From Falsigemmobacter faecalis (GTDB taxonomy: Bacteria; Pseudomonadota; Alphaproteobacteria; Rhodobacterales; Rhodobacteraceae): a DNA stretch of 64,000 bases. The stretch is from assembly GCF_003863335.1 (NCBI RefSeq), contig NZ_RRAZ01000017.1, positions 48,413-112,412 on the forward strand, given 5' to 3'. Within the stretch, counting starts at the first letter, position 1. Every line of letters starts with the position of its first letter. The notes beneath the pieces were generated by a model, which was given only the letters and a program-made list of their open reading frames with translations, was not told where the DNA came from and made no database searches. Positions 27,872 through 36,240 of the stretch are shown here, one piece after another. The translations under genes and the position numbers were made by a program.

Positions 27872-30800
27872 TCAGAACGACTGCGGGCAACGGAATGTCA
27901 TCAGCGCCGCCAGCGGAAGAGCGGAAGCCCCCCGGGCTTTGACCGTGAAACTCACCGCCCGCCCGCCGATGCGAAAGACCAGAACGGTTTCTCCCTCTCC
28001 TGCAGACCGCATCTCCGCGGCCGCCATCAACCGCATCAGGGCCCAGGGCCCCTCACGGCTCAGGCTGTGCGCGGATCCGGGCTCCGCAGCCTCCAGTGTC
28101 ACCCGCGCGTGACCCGCAGGCCCCGGCCAGGTCACCTCCGCAGGCTCTGTCTCCCCGTGAGAGGAAGTGAACCGCGTCCCGCCACTCTCCAGCACCACCC
28201 TGCGGATCTTCGGGTCAAGCGCATGGGGCGTCATCCGGAAGGTCACCTCCGGCCCCGGATCGGATGCGAAGAAGACCTCACGGATCTGCGCGGCCTGGCG
28301 AAAGGCCTCCAGCACCGCCGGGGCAAATCCGGGATCGGTGCCTCCGTGCGGTCGTGACCTCCAGGCCCCCTCGCTCCGGGTCTCGACAAATGGGGCAAGA
28401 TTTGCCTGAAAGAAACTCTCCAGCTTCCCCTTTGCTCCGAAAAGCATTGCGAAATCCTGCAACGAGACCTCAGATCCTGCACCGGGCACAAAAGGATAGC
28501 CGCTGGACGTGACCTGCCGGCAAAGCGGCAGAACCTCCCGCTGCCAGCGCTTCGTCAGTGCGGCGCGAAGGCTTTCCCCCCCGGGTGCGGCCACTCCCTC
28601 GCGGATCTGCGCCGACCATCGGCTGACCGGTGCCGCGACCTTGTCCAGCTTCAACAGCTCTTTTGCTTCCGGGCGTCCCGCCCCTCTGAGGGGGATGTCC
28701 CGGTGCAGCTCCCCCATATCCGCGATCATCAGATCGAGCGGCGAGGGCCGCCCGCCCCCCGCGCCCAGCAGTTCGCGAAAAGGCCGGAAATGGTTCTCAA
28801 CAACAGCGCCCGGCGCCTCGCCGCCACGCCCGGTGACAGGCCGCCGTGGCAGAGCGGACAGCCCGCCGCCTGCCGCATCAGACCGCTGGGCAGTTGCATC
28901 ATCCGGCAGGGTCAACCAGGTCTCCCGCGCGATCGCATTCATCAGGTTTCGCAGCGGCGAGGCCGGCTGCGACAGCACCCCCAGAACTTCAACCGCATGG
29001 GCCGGGCTTTCAAACGCGGAGATATCAAGATCGCCCAGAAGCCCCTCATAGCGCGCGATATAGGCCTGATAGTATAGCCCCAGCACATCGCGGGTGATCG
29101 CCCGGTAAGCCCGCCCGTCCCCCTCCGGGCCGGTCACGGGGCCGAGGACCCATGCATCTCTTTGCAGCCGCATTGCCACATCCGCAGCGGCAGGCAAAAA
29201 AAACTGATGAAAGCCCTGTCGTGTGTAAAGCCCTGAAATACCCTCGCTCAGCGCGGCACCGGAGGGCCGCAGCAGCGCCTGTGCCGCACCATGCCCCGCC
29301 GCATCCTGCAACCGGAACGGTGGCAGACCGGCGGTGGCAGCACGGGCAACGATGCCATCATAAATCCGCTGCGCCTGGGGCATACGGGTCAGAACCCCCC
29401 GCATCTGCCCGACCAGATGCGCGTTGAGAGCCACCCTCTCCATCGGCTGGCGGATCAACTGGCCGAGATGATAGGCAACACGCCCCGTCAGCTCTTCAGA
29501 GCTGTGCTGCGCCATATCTTCGGCGAACCAGGCGAAAACCTCGGGGGGCGCCAGCGGGCCGGCCTGACCCAGCATCAGAGCGACCTTCAGTGCCGGGAAG
29601 ATCACCCCGGGCTCATTCACGCGACTTTGCATCACCTCTTCGAGGCGCAGAAGAAGCCGCGGCAGAAGAAGACGGTTCAGCGCGTTTCGATAGGCCAGGC
29701 GCGCGTCATTCTGCAGCAGATCGCCCTGGTAAAGCCCTAACCCCAGGGCGGGTGATGCGCCCAGAACCTCTGCTTCGGGATTGCCGGGCAGACGGCTGAG
29801 CCGGTCAAGCACCGGGATCACGCCGGCCAGATCGCTGTCAGTGACCGGCCCCTGAGGGATCAGGGCCTCAGCCTCCCGCGCCTGCTGGGCAATCCGTTCG
29901 ACCAACGCCTGATTGCCCAGATAGCTTTTGATCAGCGGCCACCCCAAACCCGCGCTCAGCGCCAGAGCTGCCGCCAGGGCCGTTGCCTGTACCCATCTGC
30001 CGCGCCGCCCGGCCCGGTCACCCGCAGAAACCAGCCCCGCTTCAGGCAGGATGATCTGCTGAAAAAGGCCGTTTAAAAACAACGGCTCACTCGCGGAGCC
30101 TGCGGCAGAGGGCATCGGACCCTCTACCCCGAATTTCTGCAGCATGGCAGGTCGCAGCGGATCGACCCGTCGGCCCCCCCCGCCGCCCGAGCTGAGCCAC
30201 GCCCCGCGCAAAGCTCCGACAGTCTGAGCCTGGCCCTGCGCAAAAACCTCCCCCAGCCAACCCGTTGCAAGCGGGCGAAGAACCGCCATTGCAGCGGGAA
30301 AATCGACGATCAGACTGCAGCGTTCGGGATCGCTTTCAGCCGCAAGCCGCCCGACTGTGCCCGCGCTGAGCTGCCTCAGCAGCGCATCAAAACCGCGATC
30401 AAACTCCGCCACCGGGTCATTCTGGCCGCCGCGCCGCAGCAGCGGCAGCGTAAAGCCCCAGAGCGGCGGCGGTGCCGTACCCGAGGCCTCAAAGGTTTCA
30501 GTAAATCCCGCGATCAGATCACTGCCGGTGAAAAGGACCCAGACCGGCAGTGCAAGGCCAAACTCTGCCTGAAGATCACCAAGCTGACGGCGCAGGGCGT
30601 CAGCTTCGGCCCGACGGGCCGGGGCGTCGTGGCGGATCAGATCCGGCAGGCTGGCGGTCAGGATCACCCCATTCACCGGCTGACGGCTTCGGTGCTTTTT
30701 CAAAACCGCCGCCAGGCCCGGCGGAAGATCGCGGCCTGTGGTCTCAATCAGAACGGCTTCATCGGCGCGCCATATCCGGAAGTCCCTGTCGGCCAGATCG

Positions 30801-31213
30801 CCGCCTTCCCGGGTATCTCCAGGCGGCAGACCAAGGCCGGAATTCAAAATTACCGTCGTTTTCCCAACGCCTTCGGAACCGAGGACCAGATACCAGGGCC
30901 GCTCATAAAGCCGACCTGCGGCTTTGCTGCGCAGCCCGATCTCAGAAAGACCCGCAGGATAGAGCCCCGACAGATCGCGCAGCAGCGCCGCATCGCGCCG
31001 CCTGTCGCGACGGCTGCCCCATAAAAGCACCAGCGAAATGCCCCCCCAAAGGACAGCGATTAGCGCCGGACGGACGGTCATATCCTCCAGGGGAAGCGCC
31101 TCTCCGATGCGCAGGAGGGGGCCGAAGACCCAAAGGAAGAATGTCAGCGATGCCCCCGTCAGCAGCGCAGCCGCACAGCGCGGGAGGGAGTTTTTCAGCC
31201 GCCACCGCATCAT
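27872..31213 (-). CDS. tssM: type VI secretion membrane subunit TssM (IcmF)
   Basis: A 1113-aa IcmF family protein, the inner-membrane and periplasmic scaffold of the T6SS membrane complex. Two N-terminal helices (about 13-32 and 49-66) are followed by a cytoplasmic NTPase-like domain with an intact P-loop GSEGVGKTT (112-120). A third helix near 405 (ATALAAALALSAGLGWPL) precedes the large periplasmic part, which ends in the TssM C-terminal domain with VTWPGPAGHARVTLE and GPWALMRL. The ATG overlaps the tssL stop (ATGA), so both are co-translated. No baseplate, sheath, Hcp, ClpV or TssK gene is seen in the window. Confidence 0.94.
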   Translation of the reverse strand: MMRWRLKNSLPRCAAALLTGASLTFFLWVFGPLLRIGEALPLEDMTVRPALIAVLWGGISLVLLWGSRRDRRRDAALLRDLSGLYPAGLSEIGLRSKAAGRLYERPWYLVLGSEGVGKTTVILNSGLGLPPGDTREGGDLADRDFRIWRADEAVLIETTGRDLPPGLAAVLKKHRSRQPVNGVILTASLPDLIRHDAPARRAEADALRRQLGDLQAEFGLALPVWVLFTGSDLIAGFTETFEASGTAPPPLWGFTLPLLRRGGQNDPVAEFDRGFDALLRQLSAGTVGRLAAESDPERCSLIVDFPAAMAVLRPLATGWLGEVFAQGQAQTVGALRGAWLSSGGGGGRRVDPLRPAMLQKFGVEGPMPSAAGSASEPLFLNGLFQQIILPEAGLVSAGDRAGRRGRWVQATALAAALALSAGLGWPLIKSYLGNQALVERIAQQAREAEALIPQGPVTDSDLAGVIPVLDRLSRLPGNPEAEVLGASPALGLGLYQGDLLQNDARLAYRNALNRLLLPRLLLRLEEVMQSRVNEPGVIFPALKVALMLGQAGPLAPPEVFAWFAEDMAQHSSEELTGRVAYHLGQLIRQPMERVALNAHLVGQMRGVLTRMPQAQRIYDGIVARAATAGLPPFRLQDAAGHGAAQALLRPSGAALSEGISGLYTRQGFHQFFLPAAADVAMRLQRDAWVLGPVTGPEGDGRAYRAITRDVLGLYYQAYIARYEGLLGDLDISAFESPAHAVEVLGVLSQPASPLRNLMNAIARETWLTLPDDATAQRSDAAGGGLSALPRRPVTGRGGEAPGAVVENHFRPFRELLGAGGGRPSPLDLMIADMGELHRDIPLRGAGRPEAKELLKLDKVAAPVSRWSAQIREGVAAPGGESLRAALTKRWQREVLPLCRQVTSSGYPFVPGAGSEVSLQDFAMLFGAKGKLESFFQANLAPFVETRSEGAWRSRPHGGTDPGFAPAVLEAFRQAAQIREVFFASDPGPEVTFRMTPHALDPKIRRVVLESGGTRFTSSHGETEPAEVTWPGPAGHARVTLEAAEPGSAHSLSREGPWALMRLMAAAEMRSAGEGETVLVFRIGGRAVSFTVKARGASALPLAALMTFRCPQSF

Positions 31214-32514
31214 TCTTTACGCTCCATCACCAGCGAAATATCGATCCTGCGGGTCTGGGACCTGCCCTCAGATCTGCCATCCCGGGCCGTTAACTCCCTA
31301 ACGACACGCACCTCCTTTGCCAGCTGCACAGAGGGATCGGCCAGGTCTGCAAATCTGGCCCGCAAGGCCGCGGCCCGGGCAAGCGTGAGGTGCAGACCCG
31401 TCGGAAACCTGGCCGAGAGCTGCGGCTGATGATCGGAGTGCCCCCCGACCAAAACCTGCCCCTGGAATGTGACCAGCGCCGCGGCCAGGCGCTGCAACAG
31501 AGGCTGCGCCTCCGGCCGCAGCTGGTCGGAACCGCGCCGGAAAAGCTGCTCACTGTCCAGGCTGAGGGTGATCGTGGTCCCGTCGCGCACCAGGCGGATC
31601 TGATCTGCGGCAATCTCCGCAGCAAGGCGGGTTTCAAGCAGGCTGCGTTCTGCCTCCATCTCCTGTGAAAGCTCAGGCACAAAGGCCGGCGCGCGACGGC
31701 TGAGCACATCAGACCTGCCACGATCGGGCGCGGCCAGCGCAGCGAAAGCCGCCTCACTCTGACGCGCCAGAGCAAGGCTGAGGATCAGAAAACCCGCGGG
31801 CAGAAGAAAGGCGACCAGGGCCACAGCCAGCAACAGCGGTGTCAGAAACGACCGCTCGCGGTGCCTGCAGAGTACCGGTCTTCCAAGCGGCGCGCGGCCC
31901 CCGGCCCTGGCCCGCCGCAGGTCCTGAAGGAGGCCCGCAAGCCGCGCGCGGATCACGTGAAGACGCTCGGCCCCCGCCTGCGTCCCGCGCAATTCGCCCG
32001 CAAAGCCCAGCGCCAGGCAGAAGTGAAAAAACTCCAGCAGATCAATGTTCTGCTCAGGATTTTCCTCAAGGCTGGCCAGCAGATCCCGGAACCGGCTGCC
32101 CCCCACATTTTCGCGGTGAAACCTGCCAACCATGAGGTCGCGATCCCAGCCCAAGGCCTCCGCCCAGGGCCTGCAGCGCGCCACGTCATCCAGCGTCGCG
32201 CAGACCGCATAGCGCGCCAGCTTTACCTGCTGCGGGTGAGCCCCCCTTTGCAGCGCAAGGACTTCAAAGGCGCGCACCTCAGCCATGGCCGCGCGCTGCA
32301 GCGCCGCGGGATCGGAAAGGCGCGGGAGCGCGCGCATGCGCCCGATCAGAGAGAACAGAATGGAGGCGGCTGACAGCAGCGGATTATGATCTGTCAGGCT
32401 GTCATCAGGCTGCGGATCACGGCGGGAAAGCGGCCCTGGCCTCGGGCTTTGCGGATCAGATGATCCGGCATCGCTTCTGGTGTCCGGACGTGTGAAAGCA
32501 TCTCTGCCACTCAT
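31210..32514 (-). CDS. tssL: type VI secretion membrane subunit TssL with OmpA-like domain (DotU)
   Basis: 434 aa. The N-terminal tail is disordered. The DotU/IcmH domain follows with NPLLSAASILFSLIGRMRALP, ARYAVCATLDDVARCRPWAEALGW and SRFRDLLASLEENPEQNIDLLEFFHFCLALGFAGELRG, all typical of TssL. One membrane helix (LTPLLLAVALVAFLLPAGFLILSL) precedes a C-terminal OmpA-like peptidoglycan-binding domain with VLVGGHSDHQPQ. AAGGAGAGCGCG before ATG 32514 decides the start. Its ATG overlaps the stop of an unrecognised 738-codon frame, and its own stop overlaps tssM in the same way. Confidence 0.93.
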   Translation of the reverse strand: MSGRDAFTRPDTRSDAGSSDPQSPRPGPLSRRDPQPDDSLTDHNPLLSAASILFSLIGRMRALPRLSDPAALQRAAMAEVRAFEVLALQRGAHPQQVKLARYAVCATLDDVARCRPWAEALGWDRDLMVGRFHRENVGGSRFRDLLASLEENPEQNIDLLEFFHFCLALGFAGELRGTQAGAERLHVIRARLAGLLQDLRRARAGGRAPLGRPVLCRHRERSFLTPLLLAVALVAFLLPAGFLILSLALARQSEAAFAALAAPDRGRSDVLSRRAPAFVPELSQEMEAERSLLETRLAAEIAADQIRLVRDGTTITLSLDSEQLFRRGSDQLRPEAQPLLQRLAAALVTFQGQVLVGGHSDHQPQLSARFPTGLHLTLARAAALRARFADLADPSVQLAKEVRVVRELTARDGRSEGRSQTRRIDISLVMERKE

Positions 32515-34727
32515 CGCGCTCTCCTTACCAGCGGCACAGCACGCCGGGGTGTCCGGCTGTGCCCAACGGAGCCACCGCCACCGCAGGCCGTTCTCCTCTC
32601 CGGTTGAGAGAGCCCTCCCAGCGTCTGAGAGCGCTCCATGCGATGGGTGCATCGCAGGTGACAGTGTCGCCGAAGTGACCTCTCAATCCGGGGAACTGAG
32701 GCGATGATGGCACCGGTCGCCGGGCGGCCCCCTCGCGGGCTGTAAGAAGGGGGCGCAGCCTCCGGGCGCACCCTCGCTGCGACCGCTTTGCAAAGCAGGT
32801 CTGCTGCCGAAGGGATCAGCCCGCCTGTCGTGATCCGGGTCACAGATTGCTGTCGTAGTGTCCGTCGGGCGATCAGATCCTGTCTGTCGTCAGAGGAAAG
32901 GTCTGCCTTGAAGACCCTCTGCCTTCCACATCTCTGATGCCCCTGAAGTGGCCCGGATAAAGGCCGATCCGCTTTTACGAGCGCATCAGGGTTGAGGGGT
33001 CTGGCCCCGGAGCTTGCCGCCCCCCACAACAGGCCATCCTGCAGCGGCGTGGCACACCAGTTCCGGCCCTCGGCGGTGGTCGCACCATCAGGCCAGGCGG
33101 GTGCCTCATTCCCCGCCTGTAGCGCCCGGCGTCGTTCAGGCGCAAAGCGATCAGCATGACGTGCTGCGCGGGGCTGCGTCGGAGCCAGACTGAGCGCAGG
33201 CAGATCAGCGGCAGCCCATCCCCAAAACTCTCTGTCGGGCAGACAGACCGAGGCATTTCCCCGAGTATCTCCACGAATGACCCGGTGCCGCTCATGACGA
33301 ACCTGCGCTATCAGAACGGGCCGCGTGCGGCGGGGGAGATCTGTGCAGGCGCCGTGATACACGACCCCACTGCCCTGAGTATGACAACCGCGCATCGCCC
33401 GAGCAGCCCTGGGTGCAAGCCCGCCGGTGTCTTTGCGAGCGAAGGCGCAGACACTTGCACCGGCGGGCCTCAAGCAAAGCGGATGAACGCTGCGTGTCTG
33501 GCACGCTCGGGCGGATTTAAAGTTCTGCGCCCGGCTTCGCATATCGTCGGCCCCAAAGGCCAGGCCGCCGCCAGGTGCCATGAGCGGATCTGCCGTCAGA
33601 CTGTCCCTTTCAGCCAGAGCGACTGTCAGCCCCGGGGGTGCGCTGCGGCCGCTGGGATCCCTGGAGAGGCGCTTATCATGCGCCGGTTGCGGCATAAAAA
33701 GAGGATCCGCCCTTCGGAGCAAGCTGGCCGCGAACCTTGCGACAGGCCGAACATCCCCCAGCGCCACAGCGGGAAGGCGCGCGATTGCTGCTCTGCTGCG
33801 ATTGCCGGACGTGGCGTCAGGGGACCAAAGACTCCGGTCGAGGCCGTCTGTCCGGCGAACCGGATTGCGCGCCAGGCAGACCGGATTATCCGGATGCCTG
33901 CGCGGGTGACCGGCGGATTTCGATGGATATCCTGAGTGCAACCACCCCTCAGGGGCCGTAGCGGAAGGATCCTGCCGGGCGCTGCGCGGAACCCACTGCA
34001 GTAATCGCCGCAGAGGCGGGTCAGGTTGAATGAAACGGGCATCAGCATCGTCTTCACCCCAGCGCTCGCGGCCGGTTCCTGACCCGCGGGCTTTGCGGGG
34101 AAAGCCCGCCAGAATAATCGCCGTGCAGGCAGCGGAGTGCCGCTTCACCGCATCTGCTGTCCCTTTCGACGCGCTCGGCAGAGCGGTTTTGAACAGCGGA
34201 CAGCCAGGAGGCCCCATGGGCAGCGGAACAGGGAACGGGTTGCGATCGTGACGCCTGGTCCGGGCGTTGAGGCGGGAGGGGCGGATCGCCGCCACTTCGC
34301 AGCCCGGAGACGCCTGACGGGCGACTGTTCCGCAGCGGCAGCGGCAGATATTCCGGGCGTGACCGGCGGAGTGCCGCTGTCGGGACAGCGTCCCGCGTTC
34401 ATCACAGAAAGACCCCGGAGGAACCCGGGAGCGCCGGTATGGGCTCAAACAGAGACCGCTTTCGATCTGCAAAACAGGATACTCGATGACCGCCTCAGGA
34501 CAGAGCCGATGACCCTGGGACAGATAGAGACGGGTGAAATCGCCGCGAGACCTCTGGCTTCTGCGCGTGAGTGCAGACCCCTGCAAACCAGTGCAAAGCC
34601 TGGCATAGCCCTGGAGCCCCCCCCCGGCAGCGGATCCGCAAACCGTCCCGCCTGCGGCGGCTGTCACGCGCGCCGACACCGGGGATCGCGCGGGCGCATC
34701 ACTTACGCATGGCTCTGCACTGTTCAC
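32511..34727 (-). CDS. unrecognised 738-codon open frame upstream of tssL
   Basis: Evidence for a gene: the frame is open for 738 codons and starts at GTG 34727 after AAGGAAGG at a good distance. It ends in an ATGA overlap with tssL, exactly as tssL does with tssM. In a hand count of about 30 TCA trinucleotides on the plus strand, none falls in the phase that would give an in-frame TGA, against about 20 and 10 in the other phases, so three-base periodicity is real. Evidence against: the product is very rich in Arg, Ser, Pro, Cys and His, with few hydrophobic runs. It has no known domain, and codon use (AGG, CGA, GGA, CCT) is poorer in GC-ending codons than neighbouring genes. It may be a fast-evolving or decaying T6SS-linked gene. 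No function is proposed. Confidence 0.35.
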   Translation of the reverse strand: MNSAEPCVSDAPARSPVSARVTAAAGGTVCGSAAGGGLQGYARLCTGLQGSALTRRSQRSRGDFTRLYLSQGHRLCPEAVIEYPVLQIESGLCLSPYRRSRVPPGSFCDERGTLSRQRHSAGHARNICRCRCGTVARQASPGCEVAAIRPSRLNARTRRHDRNPFPVPLPMGPPGCPLFKTALPSASKGTADAVKRHSAACTAIILAGFPRKARGSGTGRERWGEDDADARFIQPDPPLRRLLQWVPRSARQDPSATAPEGWLHSGYPSKSAGHPRRHPDNPVCLARNPVRRTDGLDRSLWSPDATSGNRSRAAIARLPAVALGDVRPVARFAASLLRRADPLFMPQPAHDKRLSRDPSGRSAPPGLTVALAERDSLTADPLMAPGGGLAFGADDMRSRAQNFKSARACQTRSVHPLCLRPAGASVCAFARKDTGGLAPRAARAMRGCHTQGSGVVYHGACTDLPRRTRPVLIAQVRHERHRVIRGDTRGNASVCLPDREFWGWAAADLPALSLAPTQPRAARHADRFAPERRRALQAGNEAPAWPDGATTAEGRNWCATPLQDGLLWGAASSGARPLNPDALVKADRPLSGPLQGHQRCGRQRVFKADLSSDDRQDLIARRTLRQQSVTRITTGGLIPSAADLLCKAVAARVRPEAAPPSYSPRGGRPATGAIIASVPRIERSLRRHCHLRCTHRMERSQTLGGLSQPERRTACGGGGSVGHSRTPRRAVPLVRRAR

Positions 34728-35371
34728 GGCACCCTTCCTTTACCCGGATCTGCAGATCCTGGTCGCACCCGTAAAATCGAACGTCTTACAGTCGGCCCTG
34801 AGGCCATCCCGGTGATCTACAGATGGACTGAAGATCGTTTAAATTGAGTGAAGGCATTCAATCTCATTCACAGGGAGAAATCGTTAAGGCGGAGAAAATA
34901 ACATTGCTTCCGTGTGAGCCGCACAGAACCTGCGGGGTTCGCAGCCCCCGAAAGGAGCCGCCGGAGTGGGTCATCTTCAGAGGGATCGCGCGATACGCCG
35001 GCGCCATCGGCACCGCGCACTTTGGGGTGAGCAATTCGGGCTCCCCAAAGGCACTGGAAAGATGAAGCCCGCAGCTGACAGCAGACCTGTGTGATCGCTC
35101 CCTGAAGGCGGGGTCATCCCGAAGTCCCGGGGGAGGGATGCCCGGGAAATCCGCAGGCGCGTTATGCGCTTCGGTCATCCCGCAGATCCGGGGGGATTAC
35201 AGACCGGTCAGAGTTCTGCCCGCAAAACGAAGGATGAGGGCGGCGGCCCTGCTGATCGAGGGAACCACCGGACGCGCGGTCAGCACAGTGAGCAGACCCC
35301 GCCGCCAGGGCGGCCAGTCGGAAAGCCTTGCCGGGGCGCAGCGCCATAAGCTGCCCCGCCCGCAGGATCGC
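34728..35371. other. gene-free stretch before the nitroreductase gene
   Basis: About 640 bases with no credible open frame. The left part (34770-34910) is AT-richer (CGTTTAAATTGAG, GAAAATAACATTG) and could hold the promoter of the leftward T6SS unit. An imperfect direct repeat of about 23 bases starting GGTCATCCCG occurs at 35112 and 35173. Nothing else was recognised. Confidence 0.4.
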
Positions 35372-36052
35372 TCAGCCGATGTAGGTCACAAACTCCTCCG
35401 GCGCCATGCGCTCAGGGGTAAAGGCGTTTTCGGGCGCGGAGGGGTCTTCATAGCCGAGGGCCATGCCGCAGATCAGCTGAAGATTATCCGCCAGCCCGAG
35501 GCGCTGCGGGATGAGGCGCGGGAAATCGGCGAAGGCGGCCTGGGGGCAGCTGTGCAGCCCGAAGCCACGGGCCGCAATCATGATATTCTGAATGAACATC
35601 CCCAGATCGAGCCAGCTTCCGATCTCCATATCGCGTTCCAGCAGAAAGAATATCCCGGCCGGTGCGTCGAAGAAGCGGAAGTTGCGGGCATGTTGCGCAG
35701 CCATTCGCGCGGTCTCGCCTTTGGCGATCCCCAGCGCGGAATACAGCCCCCAGCCGGTGGCGCGGCGGCGCGCCAGATAGGGCTCCCGCCAGGTGCGGGG
35801 GTAATAGTCGTATTCCCGACCCTCCACCTCTCCGGCGAGATATTTCGCGCTGAGCTCCTCGCCCAGCGCTTTCAAAGGGGCACCGGTCACCACGGCCACA
35901 TGCCAGGGCTGGATATTGGAGCCGGAAGGGGTGCGGGCCGCCGCGGCAAGGATCTCGCGGATCGTCTCGCCCGGCACCTCTTTGGGCAGATAGGCCCGGA
36001 CCGAGCGGCGCGAGCGGATGGCCTCAAGGACCGGGTTCTCAGTTGACGTCAT
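35372..36052 (-). CDS. nitroreductase family protein
   Basis: A 226-aa FMN flavoprotein. Family marks are AIRSRRSVRAYLPKEVP at the N-terminus, the FMN-phosphate arginines, AARTPSGSNIQPWHVAVV, the helix GSWLDLGMFIQNIMIAARGFGLHSCPQAAF, and a C-terminal LICGMALGYED. Such enzymes reduce nitro groups, quinones or enones with NAD(P)H; the substrate is not evident. ATG 36052 has GGGGAG upstream and is preferred to GTG 36067. It is divergent from the thiolase gene over a short shared promoter region. Confidence 0.9.
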   Translation of the reverse strand: MTSTENPVLEAIRSRRSVRAYLPKEVPGETIREILAAAARTPSGSNIQPWHVAVVTGAPLKALGEELSAKYLAGEVEGREYDYYPRTWREPYLARRRATGWGLYSALGIAKGETARMAAQHARNFRFFDAPAGIFFLLERDMEIGSWLDLGMFIQNIMIAARGFGLHSCPQAAFADFPRLIPQRLGLADNLQLICGMALGYEDPSAPENAFTPERMAPEEFVTYIG

Positions 36053-36203
36053 CGATGTTCTCCCCACCTCTGGGGAACAATCTGCGGCGGGTGTCGGCGG
36101 GACACAAGGCTGCGGGTGCTGATCTCATGCCTTTTGCGGGGGCTGTTGCGGCGCTGGCTTGATCGGCAGCCGCATTCGCATTATCTTTGAGTAAGCTGTA
36201 TAC

Positions 36204-36220
36204 CGATGAGTAACATCGGC
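36204..36220. promoter_or_regulatory. palindromic operator candidate before the thiolase gene
   Basis: CCGATG-AGTAA-CATCGG is a perfect inverted repeat with five-base spacer, 20 bases before the thiolase ATG and inside the divergent intergenic region. It overlaps a promoter-like stretch (TTTGAG...TATACC) and could bind a repressor or MerR-type regulator. Confidence 0.4.
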
Positions 36221-36240
36221 CAGCTTCAGGAGGAGCCAGG

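Noticed and set aside
34925..34955. tRNA-like TTC arm (GGGGTTCGCAGCCCCC)
   Set aside because: No acceptor, D or anticodon arm can be folded around it.
35112..35197. Imperfect direct repeat starting GGTCATCCCG
   Set aside because: Only two short, diverged copies 61 bases apart; too weak to call a repeat family or regulatory site.
35138..36046. 302-codon plus-strand frame
   Set aside because: Antisense to the nitroreductase gene and continues into non-coding DNA without any motif.
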